Source of the DNA: Sediminibacterium soli
GTDB lineage: Bacteria; Bacteroidota; Bacteroidia; Chitinophagales; Chitinophagaceae
Direction of reading: 5' to 3'
DNA length: 64,000 bases
Assembly (NCBI RefSeq): GCF_009939225.1
Contig: NZ_JAACJR010000008.1
Location: 307,107 to 371,106 of the forward strand
Part shown: positions 35,361 through 44,700 of the stretch, one piece after another
How positions within the stretch are numbered: position 1 is the stretch's first letter
Layout: each line of letters starts with the position of its first letter
Translations under genes and position numbers: made by a program
The notes under the pieces: model-generated
Database searches by the model: none
The model's input: the letters and a program-made list of their open reading frames with translations, nothing else
Told to the model about the DNA's origin: nothing

Positions 35361-35750
35361 ATGAACATCATTGGCAGATTAACGAAGGATGCACAAATCA
35401 GCACCTTGCCGAGCGACAAACAGGTAGTGAACTTTTCTGTAGCAGTCAACGAAAGCTACCGCAACAAACAAGGCGAACGGGTGGAACACACCGAGTATTT
35501 CAACTGTGCTTACTGGCTTTCAACAAACGTGGCGAAGGTACTTATCAAAGGGACATTGGTAGAACTCAATGGCAGGGTGAGTGCAAGAGCATGGATTGGT
35601 GGAGATGGTGAGCCACATGCAGCACTCAATTTCCATACGTCAAAAATCAAATTGTATGGAGGTGGTAAACGGTCTGAAACCGTAACAGGTGGTAACAGAA
35701 ACAACTCCGCAGTACCTGCTAACAATGGCACAGACGATTTGCCTTTCTAA
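35361..35750 (+). CDS. ssb: Single-stranded DNA-binding protein
   Basis: A 129-residue SSB with the OB-fold opening MNIIGRLTKDAQI, the core VVNFSVAVNESYR and the acidic C-terminal tip DDLPF that recruits partner proteins. It is element-encoded and heads the SSB-DUF932-PRTRC cluster, where it probably protects the transferred single strand. The ATG follows the A-rich leader. Confidence 0.93.
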   Translation: MNIIGRLTKDAQISTLPSDKQVVNFSVAVNESYRNKQGERVEHTEYFNCAYWLSTNVAKVLIKGTLVELNGRVSARAWIGGDGEPHAALNFHTSKIKLYGGGKRSETVTGGNRNNSAVPANNGTDDLPF

Positions 35751-35789
35751 TCATTCATTTTCATTTATCAACTTTTAAAAATTACAATC

Positions 35790-36866
35790 ATGGCACATAA
35801 TCTTAATTATAATGAACGTACAGGCAAATACAGTTTCTTTAGCGTACAGCAGAAAGCATGGCACAATTTGGGACAGATAGTAGAGCAATATCCTACCAGT
35901 GCCGAAGCTATCAAATACGCAGGGCTTGATTTCGAGGTTGTTAAATCACCCTTATACACCCGTGGCACAGGGATAAGCATCAGCAATGACGGTGAAATAA
36001 AAGAAGGTGGCAACATCTTACTGCCCGACAATTTCGCAACCATGCGTACCGATACCAATACTGTATTTGGCGTAGTGGGAAAGGATTACCAGATAATACA
36101 GAATGCAGATGCCTTTGCCTTTTTCGATGCTATTGTAGGTGGCGATGATGGCATACTGTACGAAACCGCAGGGGCATTAGGTAACGGGGAACGCATATTT
36201 ATAACAGCTAAACTCCCTGACTATATCCGTGTAGGTAACGGCGATGATGTTACAGAAAAATACATCTTCCTGACCACTTCGCATGATGGCACGGGAAGCA
36301 TTACCGCAGCGTTTACACCTGTGCGTATCGTTTGTCAAAACACCCTCAATGCTGCATTAGGCAGTATGTCCAACGTGGTACGCATTCGCCATACATCAGG
36401 TGCAAAGCAGCGTTTGGAAAACGCTCATAAAGTAATGGGACTGGCTAATCAGCTAAGTGTTCAACTGGAGGGAATATTTAACCAATGGTCAAAAGTGCAT
36501 ATCTGTGATGAAGAAGTAAAGAAACTTATCCAACTGGCACTTTGTCCCAACAAGGAAACATTGGACGCACTAAAAAAAGGTGCAGACGATGAACTGTCAA
36601 CCTTGTTTAAAAATACGGTGGAAGATGCCTTTGCCTATGCAATGATGGCAGATACACAACAGATGAATACAACCAAAGGAACCGTATTCGGGGCATACAA
36701 TGCAGTAACAGGCTACTATCAGAATGTACGCAATTACAAGGATGATGAAAGCAAACTGCAATCCATTGTAATGGGTGGCACGGCACAGGGTAAAGCACAG
36801 CGAGCATTTGAATTGTGCAGCCAGTTTGCAAAGGATGGTGCAGATGTGCTTGCATTACTAAAGTAA
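35790..36866 (+). CDS. DUF932 phage/plasmid-type protein
   Basis: A 358-residue protein of the DUF932 family. Recognisable parts are the opening KAWHNLGQIVEQYPTSAEAI, the FATMRTDTNTVFGVVGKDYQ segment and FTPVRIVCQNTLNAAL in the middle. The family is widespread on plasmids, phages and integrative elements. Its biochemical function is not known, although a role in element replication or maintenance is often assumed. It lies 39 bp after ssb and begins the long row of PRTRC-linked genes. Confidence 0.88.
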   Translation: MAHNLNYNERTGKYSFFSVQQKAWHNLGQIVEQYPTSAEAIKYAGLDFEVVKSPLYTRGTGISISNDGEIKEGGNILLPDNFATMRTDTNTVFGVVGKDYQIIQNADAFAFFDAIVGGDDGILYETAGALGNGERIFITAKLPDYIRVGNGDDVTEKYIFLTTSHDGTGSITAAFTPVRIVCQNTLNAALGSMSNVVRIRHTSGAKQRLENAHKVMGLANQLSVQLEGIFNQWSKVHICDEEVKKLIQLALCPNKETLDALKKGADDELSTLFKNTVEDAFAYAMMADTQQMNTTKGTVFGAYNAVTGYYQNVRNYKDDESKLQSIVMGGTAQGKAQRAFELCSQFAKDGADVLALLK

Positions 36867-36867
36867 C

Positions 36868-36891
36868 AGGACAGGCAGCAATGCCTGTCCT
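36868..36891 (+). promoter_or_regulatory. Perfect 10-bp hairpin with GCAA loop, possible attenuator or processing site
   Basis: AGGACAGGCA (36868-36877) and TGCCTGTCCT (36882-36891) pair perfectly around GCAA, a GNRA tetraloop. No T-tract follows, so it may be a processing or stability element between DUF932 and the next gene rather than a terminator. Confidence 0.5.
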
Positions 36892-36916
36892 TATTATCCA
36901 CTTACAAATCAGGTAT

Positions 36917-37294
36917 ATGAAACCGTTAAATAATTTAATAAACGTAGAGAAAGCAAAGTTGCTGCATGAGCTATTTCCGCAGGAAATGCCCGCTTTATTG
37001 GAGTACACTAACAATATGTGTCTTACTATTCAGGAGGACGAACAGTTAATACGCAGCCAATGGGAAAACGGCTTGCTGACCATTGAAGCATGGTTATCCT
37101 TTGTTGAAGAAGTCAGGAATAAGATAAGCAGGTATGGGAAACGACTGCATACGCAAAGCCCCTTATTTGCCGACCAACTTTTTGATGGCTATGTCGCATT
37201 GTATATGGTGCATTGTATGACCTTATACACCACTATAAGGAAGCACAGCAATCCTAAGTTCACATTAGCCATTGATCTATTATTTAACCCATAA
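36917..37294 (+). CDS. Uncharacterised PRTRC-cluster protein
   Basis: The start is ATG 36917 (MKPLNNLINVEKAKLLHELF), placed after the hairpin. The frame is open further upstream but would overlap the DUF932 end. The ~125-residue protein is helical and soluble with no known motif (TIEAWLSFVEEVRNKI). It lies in the SSB-PRTRC row with short gaps on both sides. Its function is unknown. Confidence 0.6.
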   Translation: MKPLNNLINVEKAKLLHELFPQEMPALLEYTNNMCLTIQEDEQLIRSQWENGLLTIEAWLSFVEEVRNKISRYGKRLHTQSPLFADQLFDGYVALYMVHCMTLYTTIRKHSNPKFTLAIDLLFNP

Positions 37295-37306
37295 AAATAC
37301 AAGGTT

Positions 37307-37540
37307 ATGGAAGCATTGATAAAACTATTAGAAGCTATGCCATATCCGACTATGATTTTTGTCGGTTTAGCAATCAGGTTGTTCGTTGGTATGCGACAAT
37401 TCAATCGCAGGGGCTTAGGTGGGTTACAGCATTTCAATAACTATTTCGTGGGATTAATCACACTTGCAATAGAATGGGTATTGAAATGGGCAGCATTAGC
37501 CCTGATGCTGTTTGGGCTGTGGGGATGGCTGTTTCGATAA
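37307..37540 (+). CDS. Small two-helix membrane protein in the PRTRC cluster
   Basis: A 77-residue protein with two hydrophobic helices (residues ~12-28 and ~46-75, ALALMLFGLWGWLF) joined by a short basic, Gly-rich loop (RQFNRRGLGGLQHF). No family recognised. It is 12 bp after the previous gene and co-directional. The role is unknown. Confidence 0.55.
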   Translation: MEALIKLLEAMPYPTMIFVGLAIRLFVGMRQFNRRGLGGLQHFNNYFVGLITLAIEWVLKWAALALMLFGLWGWLFR

Positions 37541-37604
37541 AACATTATTGAAACAAAACTATACAGGGCTGTACAGAAATTCTAATGACAAAAAAAATTG
37601 AACA

Positions 37605-38249
37605 ATGGAAACAACAAACTTTTTCAGCAGCGTAGCTGCATTGAATATAACAGGCGACCTGCAGGTAACTATAAGCAAGGGAGCAGAAAGCAACTGGATA
37701 GTATCGGTTATGCTCAACAATGAGCAATGCGGTGACGATGCAAGGAAACTGATACCGCCTCTTAATCTTAGAGGAAGTGCCGAAGAACTGGATAACGGTT
37801 TCTTTGAACGGATAACTGCACCAATACAGACCGCTTCAGGTTTAATGGTGGACATGGAAGGCTTTATGAAGCAGTTGGAAGAAGTGAAAAAACAATCTGC
37901 TATGGAAAAGGAAAAGGCAGACAGGGAGCGAAAGGAAAAAGAAGCCAGAGAGAAGAAATACAAAGAAGCCATGCAGAAAGTAGATGAACTGGAGAAAGAG
38001 GGAAAATACAGGGATGCATGGATGAAAGTGCCTGACCCATCAGACTATCCCGAACAGGCAGAAGCCATCCGCAAACGAAAATCATCCTTATCCGCAAAGT
38101 TTGCACCTGACCTGTTTGGTAGTAGTACAATACCAGTAGCTGAAGGACAGCCACAAAAGGATGAAGCGAATGCGGAAGAAGAAGGCAACGAAGAAAATGC
38201 CGAAACAACCGAAGAAGATTGGGAAGAAGACGAAGAAACAAATCAATAA
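37605..38249 (+). CDS. PRTRC system protein E
   Basis: A 214-residue PRTRC-E homologue. The opening NFFSSVAALNITGDLQVTIS and IPPLNLRGSAEELDNGFFE match the family, followed by a long charged coiled-coil (residues ~85-150) and an acidic tail (EEDWEEDEETNQ). PRTRC proteins are encoded together on plasmids and integrative elements with a ThiF/E1-like and related proteins. The biochemical role is not established. Genes E, C, an unknown, B and ThiF follow in that order here. Confidence 0.85.
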   Translation: METTNFFSSVAALNITGDLQVTISKGAESNWIVSVMLNNEQCGDDARKLIPPLNLRGSAEELDNGFFERITAPIQTASGLMVDMEGFMKQLEEVKKQSAMEKEKADRERKEKEAREKKYKEAMQKVDELEKEGKYRDAWMKVPDPSDYPEQAEAIRKRKSSLSAKFAPDLFGSSTIPVAEGQPQKDEANAEEEGNEENAETTEEDWEEDEETNQ

Positions 38250-38267
38250 TCTGTAAAACGAAAAGTC

Positions 38268-38486
38268 ATGTTAATAGCAAAACAATTAGACAGGATTTTC
38301 CTGCTCAAAGAAAACGGAACGGATATAAGGCTTACAGACCCTGAACCTTCATGGAGCGTGGAAGCGGTGATGAATTTTTATGCCAATACCTATCCCATAC
38401 TCACCACCGCCAAAATATCCGCACCACGAATTGAAGACGATACCGTACAGTATCGTTTTGAAAGTGTGATGGGAACAAAAGGTTAA
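38268..38486 (+). CDS. PRTRC system protein C
   Basis: A 72-residue protein matching PRTRC-C. Conserved parts are RIFLLKENGTDIRLTDPEPS and VMNFYANTYPILTTAKI. The fold may be ubiquitin-like, which would fit a partner of the ThiF/E1-like protein four genes downstream; that link is inference. It is 18 bp from the E gene. Confidence 0.82.
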   Translation: MLIAKQLDRIFLLKENGTDIRLTDPEPSWSVEAVMNFYANTYPILTTAKISAPRIEDDTVQYRFESVMGTKG

Positions 38487-38503
38487 TCTTAAAATTTAAA
38501 GCA

Positions 38504-39658
38504 ATGGAATATGCAGCACAATACTATATCGGGCATCATTCAAATGCCCCAAAAGCAAAGGCAAAGAAAGCTCTACAAACAGTTGGGCGAGTTCACAGCA
38601 TGGGCACAAAGGACAAAAGACGCACACGAAATAAGCAAGGACAAACGCAGGTCAGTACCGCAACAGATGTTGCCAATGGTTTTTTAAGAACCACTTTCCT
38701 GCCTAAACTGGAAGCGATAAAAACGGTACAACCTGCTACCGAAGTGGAGAAAATAGAAGCTGATTTTTATTGCTCCCTGTGTGCAGTTGCCAGGCATTAC
38801 AGCGGCTTCGAGCCTATGGATACAAGGGCGTTCGGCTATCCCTATAGTATCGCCCTTTCTGTATGGGAAGTGGAGAACCATTTAAAACGGAACATTAGAA
38901 ACTGGAACAGTTTGCGTTTGGTACAGGATGATAAGGGAAAGACTTTTTTCATAAGCGAGGAACAATATAATACAGGTGCAACCTTGTTTTACATCCCTGT
39001 GATACCGTTGTATAAAATGCTTAAAGAGCCGAAGACAAAAAAGGCAGCCCGACTATTATTATCAGTATTCGCTTACCTGTATCATGTAGCTGATATATCT
39101 TATTACAGGCAGGGGGATGCGTACATCTATTGGCAATACGAAATGATTGCCGACTGGATAGAGCAGGACGATGAAGCAGAATTGGACAGCCGTAAAGAAG
39201 AATTAAAGGTTGCTCAATGGTGCGGTGAAAAGATGGAGCAGAAAATATTCAACCGTAAAAACCTTGATGTGTTTGCAGAACGGATAAAGGCATTCATACC
39301 TACAAACGATTTTGAGCAGGAGTGCCTGAATGTAGCGAAGGGAATGTTTACACTTTATACTGATTATCCTGCAACAACGGTTTTCCAAAACGCAAAATAT
39401 GTACAGGATGATGAAGAACAGGAGGACGAAGTAATTGCAATGAGAAAGTATATCTCCTTTATAGCAGATGCAAAGGGATGGCTTTATGAAACGCTTGCTG
39501 AAAGTGTAAACAATGAGTTCAATGAATGTGGTACAACAGAAGAACCTACCGTATTAAAAAAGTTTAACGGTACAGCAATCACCGATTGCAGTCTTGAATT
39601 TGAAAACAGGTTATTCCCATTGATAGGCGATTTATGTTACCTGCTGAATAACGATTAA
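38504..39658 (+). CDS. Uncharacterised PRTRC-cluster protein (possible PRTRC-F)
   Basis: A 384-residue soluble protein at the place usually held by PRTRC-F or a related protein; I cannot confirm the family by eye. It opens with a basic region (KAKAKKALQTVGRVHSMGTK). A helical body follows with Tyr/Trp-rich stretches (ISYYRQGDAYIYWQYEMI). No catalytic motif is obvious. It sits between PRTRC-C and PRTRC-B with 18- and 9-bp gaps, so it is a core part of the operon. Confidence 0.65.
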   Translation: MEYAAQYYIGHHSNAPKAKAKKALQTVGRVHSMGTKDKRRTRNKQGQTQVSTATDVANGFLRTTFLPKLEAIKTVQPATEVEKIEADFYCSLCAVARHYSGFEPMDTRAFGYPYSIALSVWEVENHLKRNIRNWNSLRLVQDDKGKTFFISEEQYNTGATLFYIPVIPLYKMLKEPKTKKAARLLLSVFAYLYHVADISYYRQGDAYIYWQYEMIADWIEQDDEAELDSRKEELKVAQWCGEKMEQKIFNRKNLDVFAERIKAFIPTNDFEQECLNVAKGMFTLYTDYPATTVFQNAKYVQDDEEQEDEVIAMRKYISFIADAKGWLYETLAESVNNEFNECGTTEEPTVLKKFNGTAITDCSLEFENRLFPLIGDLCYLLNND

Positions 39659-39667
39659 ACAATTACC

Positions 39668-40384
39668 ATGAAAGATGTAATGGAAAATATCGGCACACTT
39701 TACCATCCAAAAACGGCTTTGGTATTTTATGAAGCGAAAGGAATGGATGCAGAAGTCTATGTAGAATATTTTGATATGGATAAAAATGGCAGCCCCATTA
39801 ATGCACATCCCCTAACCGTTAAGGAAGCACAGCGTTTATCAAAAGCACTGGACACAACGGGCGAAAGGAGCAAGGCTTTTCTGAAACCTAAAAGCATTAT
39901 CGCTGCAAATATCCTTTACACAGACCCATCGGAAAACGGTTTTGTGATGTGGTTTACAAAGGCGACCTGTAAAAATCTCTTTTTCGTTGAAGGGTTAGAT
40001 ATTTCAAATGGCAATGCGAGCGTACCCGCATTACTTTGGATAGCCAACAAAGAAAAGCTGCATATCTATGCCCTGAAAAGTGACAGGAAACCGACCGAAA
40101 CCACACCACTTTATCATGCTCCCTTTTTCAATGTCTATACAGAAGGAAACGTATGTATGGGTAAAGTGGATGTCAATATCAGGAAGTCAGCATCATTAGA
40201 GGAATTTACAGCCGCATGGGAAGCCTACTTCTTTAACAGCTATTTCAGCCACCTGATGCAAAACCATAACCCCATACACGGTAACTGTGTGAGCCTATGG
40301 AAAAAGCTGCGGAAAACTGGAGAGCCATTCCCAAAAGAGGTATTGAAAAAAACAGACAGGACAATAAAAAATATGCTACGATGA
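39668..40384 (+). CDS. PRTRC system protein B
   Basis: A 238-residue PRTRC-B homologue. Typical parts are YHPKTALVFYEAKG near the start and GFVMWFTKATCKNLFFVEGL in the middle. The C-terminal segment reads WEAYFFNSYFSHLM, then HNPIHGNCVSLWKKL. Its stop overlaps the start of the ThiF gene by ATGA, so the two are translationally coupled. The function is undetermined, but it is predicted to work with the ThiF-like protein. Confidence 0.85.
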   Translation: MKDVMENIGTLYHPKTALVFYEAKGMDAEVYVEYFDMDKNGSPINAHPLTVKEAQRLSKALDTTGERSKAFLKPKSIIAANILYTDPSENGFVMWFTKATCKNLFFVEGLDISNGNASVPALLWIANKEKLHIYALKSDRKPTETTPLYHAPFFNVYTEGNVCMGKVDVNIRKSASLEEFTAAWEAYFFNSYFSHLMQNHNPIHGNCVSLWKKLRKTGEPFPKEVLKKTDRTIKNMLR

Positions 40385-41187
40385 AAACGGATAAAATAAA
40401 AGTACACTTTACAGACAACGACCTGATAGCCCCAACCAACCCCATTGAGGTAAACCTGATAGGGGCTGGAGGCACAGGTTCAAAGGTGCTAACCGCATTG
40501 GTAGAAATGAATTACAGCCTGAATGAATTAGGACATGCAGGGATAGCGGTGAGGCTTTGGGATGATGATATAGTAACAGATGCCAATTTAGGCAGACAAC
40601 GGTTTGCTGAATGTGAGGTAGGGTTATATAAATCCGTTGCCCTGATAAACCGTTCCAACAGATGGGCTGGCACGAACTGGAAAGCTGAAACCACAAAGTT
40701 TGAACGGGATAGTTTAGACAGGCTGCCCGAACATGCACAGGCAGGTATTTACATCTCCTGCGTTGACAGCGTGAAGGCACGGTTTGAAATAGCTGAAATA
40801 CTTAAAGGGCTAAACAATAATAGGGCATACCGCAACCAAGCAAAATACTGGATGGACTTCGGCAATAGCCAATCCACAGGGCAGGTGCTGCTATCCACTA
40901 TCGGTAGTATCAGGCAACCAAAGTCTGAAAAATATCAGGCGGTGGCAAGCCTGCCATTTATTACAGATGAATATGGCGAACTGCTGAAACGGTCTGAAGA
41001 AATAGATAATACCCCAAGCTGTTCACTGGCTGAAGCATTGGAAAAGCAAGACCTGTACATTAATTCCTCCCTTGCCCAAATGGGCTGCTCCCTGCTATGG
41101 AACCTTTTCCGCCACGGAATGACCGAAAATAAAGGCTTCTTTCACAACCTTGACAACTTCACTACCCAACCGATAAAGGTCGCCTAA
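40381..41187 (+). CDS. PRTRC system ThiF/E1-like protein
   Basis: The start at ATG 40381 gives 268 residues. The ThiF/E1 nucleotide-binding motif is NLIGAGGTGSKVLTALVEM (residues ~25-43). The metal-binding aspartates follow in RLWDDDIVTDANLGRQRFAE. ThiF proteins adenylate the C-terminus of a ubiquitin-like protein; here the partner may be another PRTRC protein. No catalytic Cys is obvious, so transfer chemistry is uncertain. It closes the PRTRC row. Confidence 0.88.
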   Translation: MKTDKIKVHFTDNDLIAPTNPIEVNLIGAGGTGSKVLTALVEMNYSLNELGHAGIAVRLWDDDIVTDANLGRQRFAECEVGLYKSVALINRSNRWAGTNWKAETTKFERDSLDRLPEHAQAGIYISCVDSVKARFEIAEILKGLNNNRAYRNQAKYWMDFGNSQSTGQVLLSTIGSIRQPKSEKYQAVASLPFITDEYGELLKRSEEIDNTPSCSLAEALEKQDLYINSSLAQMGCSLLWNLFRHGMTENKGFFHNLDNFTTQPIKVA

Positions 41188-41262
41188 AGCTCTCCCAGGC
41201 GGCACATCGGCATTCCTTTCCCCGTAGGCGGAACGCCGCTGTGCGGGAAGCGGTACAGCCAC

Positions 41263-41317
41263 TTGTCCGCAACCGGATTTCCAACAATCACATACCTTGC
41301 TATCCGCTTGCGGACAA
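41263..41317. repeat. Perfect 10-bp inverted repeat after the PRTRC row
   Basis: TTGTCCGCAA (41263-41272) and TTGCGGACAA (41308-41317) are exact inverse complements 35 bases apart. They lie in a G+C-rich spacer (41188-41438) without a gene and could be a protein-binding, termination or recombination site. Confidence 0.6.
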
Positions 41318-41438
41318 CAGACTGTCGCATTAAATGAAGTTATTGATCCAGTATGAATAAACAATTACGAGATTGATGGTTCGTTTGAAGTTAATAATGT
41401 ATATTGCCAAAACCTGACAAGTCAATTATTGAAAAGTC

Positions 41439-41729
41439 ATGAATTTTAGCGATAAAATCAGAAGTTTAAGAGAAGAAAAGGGATTGCTTCAAAGACATTT
41501 AGCGGCGGAGTTGCAAATAGATACTCCCATGTTTAGCAAAATAGAAAGGGGCGAAAGGCGTGCAAAAAGAGGCCAAGTTTTGCAGCTTGCAAAATTATTG
41601 GAAGTGAAGGAAGATGAATTGATGCCGCTCTGGTTATCAGATCAAATATTAGATATTATTAAAAATGAACGCTTTGGTTTAGCAAGCCTAAAAATTGCTG
41701 AGAAGAAATTAAAGGAAAAATCAATTTAA
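41439..41729 (+). CDS. XRE-type regulator coupled to SIR2-Argonaute
   Basis: A 96-residue HTH_3 protein. The helix-turn-helix is LLQRHLAAELQIDTPMFSKI then ERGERRAKRGQVLQLAKLL, with a short C-terminal helix tail. Its stop TAA shares its last A with the ATG of the next gene (TAATG, 41727-41731), so translation is coupled and the two are surely one unit. It probably represses or senses for the toxic SIR2-Argonaute protein; binding sites were not identified. Confidence 0.82.
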   Translation: MNFSDKIRSLREEKGLLQRHLAAELQIDTPMFSKIERGERRAKRGQVLQLAKLLEVKEDELMPLWLSDQILDIIKNERFGLASLKIAEKKLKEKSI

Positions 41730-44700
41730 TGGAGTACGAACTGCCGTATGATGCTTTTTTACGGGCGCTAAAACAAAACACAGATACCAGTCATGTTCTG
41801 CTATTAGGTGCTGGAGCCTCAATTAGTTCAGGTATACAATCCGCAGCAGACTGTATTTGGGAATGGAAAAAGAACATTTTTCTCTCTCAAAACCCTCATC
41901 TTCCAAAAGAATATAACGAGTATAAAAGTGAAACCGTGCAACGAAGCGTCCAAAAGTGGTTGGATATACAGGGGCGCTTCCCTAAGGAAGGGGCTTCCGA
42001 AGAATACTCCTTTTATGCACAGGAAGCATATCCAATAGAGGATATAAGACGTAAATACTTTCAGAATATCTGTCTGAACAAGATTCCTCACACAGGCTAT
42101 ATGATCCTGTGTCTCTTAGCAAAGTTCCAGATGGTAAAGTCGGTATTTACTACAAACTTCGATGGGCTCGTAGAAAAAGCAGCGCATTTAACCAATATTA
42201 CTCCCTTTGCAGTATCCTTAGCGAATCCTCAGGAGATCCATAGGGCTGAAAGTAAGGATCATGTGCTCACAATCGCTTTACATGGTGATTTTAAATATGG
42301 ACCCTTGAAGAATACCGAGCAAGAATTAGATGCTCAACACCAAATTTTTGCCCATGCTCTTACTGACCATCTTAAAAACAAGCACCTGATTGTCTGTGGC
42401 TATAGTGGCAGAGATAAAGCATTGATGTCAGCATTAAGGACTGCTTATGAAGCGCCTGGCTCAGGGATGGTTTTTTGGTGTGGATATGGAACATATATTA
42501 ATGACGAAGTAAAAAGTCTGATTGACCATGCCAGAATTTACGGTCGTAGTGCATATTATATTGCCACCGAGGGATTTGATACAACCATGTATCATGCAGC
42601 TATGACTTGTTTCAGGGGTAATCCTCCTTTCGAAGAAGCTCTGGAAAAAATAATCAGGGATAACCCTGATGAGGCAAGGGTAAATACTCCTTTCAGCATC
42701 TCCACAGGTCCACATCATCACTTACTAAAAAGTAATTTATTCCCGATAACTTTCCCAACAGAGTTGTATCAGTTTAAAACAAACCATCCAAATGAACAGG
42801 TGCTGTGGGAGTTTATTAAGAATCATGCTACCAATAGCAATATTCTGGCCACGCCCTTAAAAGGTATGGTTTACTGTTTTAGTACTCAAACGACTATTCG
42901 ACAGATTTTCGGAACTTCCATAATAGGAGATATACAAAGAACGCCTGTGACGTACAAAGAAGTGAGAAACGGTACACAATTCCGGAAACTCTATCTTTCG
43001 GCAATTATTCAGTCAATTTGTAGTCGTTATAATCTATCTACAGATGGCAGAAGCATCGTTTATTTTCCGCAAAGCAAAAAACAAAAGTTGCGTGAAAAAA
43101 TAAACTATGATTTGTACGATGGCTTCGAGTTATCACTTTTTTTTGATGAGAACGCGTTTGGGGGAAAGTCCTTTGCATACCTTAGCGTAAAACCAGCTTT
43201 TCACCTGTCCGCTGATATTAAGATCACCAAAGAGGTTAAGTTCTCTTTAGGGAAAGTGTACCATCAAAATTTACTGGGAGCGAAACCAAACGTCGGTTAC
43301 TATAATCAAATAGAGACTTGGCGGAACACCATTTTTCCCGAAGGCAAGTCTGTAATCCTGGAATTTCCGCATGAACAAGTCTCCGACTTCCGGTTCTCTC
43401 TTTCAGCCAATACAATGCACGTTGCTCTCACCAAACAGCACGGTGGTTATTATATTACTTATCCTCCTGACTTTAACAAGCGAGTAATTCTACATCATGG
43501 AATCGAATATATTGAGCCTTTGATGCAGTTCATGGACAGGACTACCAATCGTATGGAAACAGACTTTCACCCTATGAGGGGTCTTATTAAACGTGGGCCA
43601 TATGATTACTTGTTGAATGGGAACCTGTTTAACGCCGAGGTAAATTTAGGAATAGTATGCCCACATGGATTTGAAACTCCATTATTCAACTTTTTAAACC
43701 GCCTAAACCGTGTGCAAGCGGCTGGCGGCCACAATCCTGATTATTTAATCGATTACCCAGGCTTTAATGCGGCTTACGGTGTCCCTCTTAACATTGCTGA
43801 TTCGCAAAGCGATTTATGGAAACACCTTGCAGATCCTACCGGTAATGATGAAATGACAACAGCGAGAGATTTAGCTGACAAGATCAAAAACGCATTAAAC
43901 CATTTTGATGGCATTAGTAGGCGTCAGGTAGTCGTAATTTTTATCCCGGATAAATATGAACCATACACCCATGTAGAAACTGAGACAGAGGTATTTGATC
44001 TTCATGATTACATCAAAGCCTACGCAGCACAAAAGCAACTCGCCACGCAGTTTCTGCGGGAAAGTACTTTTGCCGACACTTTAACTTGTCAAGTTAATTG
44101 GTGGTTGTCTTTATCATTTTATGTAAAAAGTCATCGAACTCCTTGGGTATTGCATGGGCTGGATCAGGAAACTGCATTTGTCGGAATTGGGTACAGCGTA
44201 AAGAAAAAGGACAGGAACAACCATGTAGCATTAGGCTGCAGTCATATATATAATGCTTATGGGCAAGGCTTAAAATATCGGCTGACAAAAGTTGAAGACT
44301 GCCATTTCGATAAAAAAAATAACCCCTTTTTGTCCTATTCAGAGGCGTATAAATTTGGCAATATGATTAGGGAGCTTTTTTTTACAAATTCTGGACAAAT
44401 ACCTAAAAGGGTTGTCGTACACAAGAGAACGCATTTTAAAGAAGACGAGATAAAAGGTATTGTTGAAAGCCTCAGGAAGTCAGGAATAAATCAGATTGAC
44501 CTCATTGAAATTAGTTTCGAAGATGATGCAAGATTTACACTTCAAAGTATTTTTCAGCAGAAAATGTCTCCGAACTATTTCCCTATCCGTCGTGGCTCAT
44601 GTTTTGTGCTTGACCGAAGTTCTGCTTTACTTTGGACGCATGGTGTAGCCCCGTCGGTAAAAGATGAAGTCAAAAGAAGTTATTTTCTTGGTGGTAAAAG

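Noticed and set aside
35294..35611. Plus-strand 105-codon frame near ssb
   Set aside because: It overlaps ssb in another frame and has no protein-like pattern.
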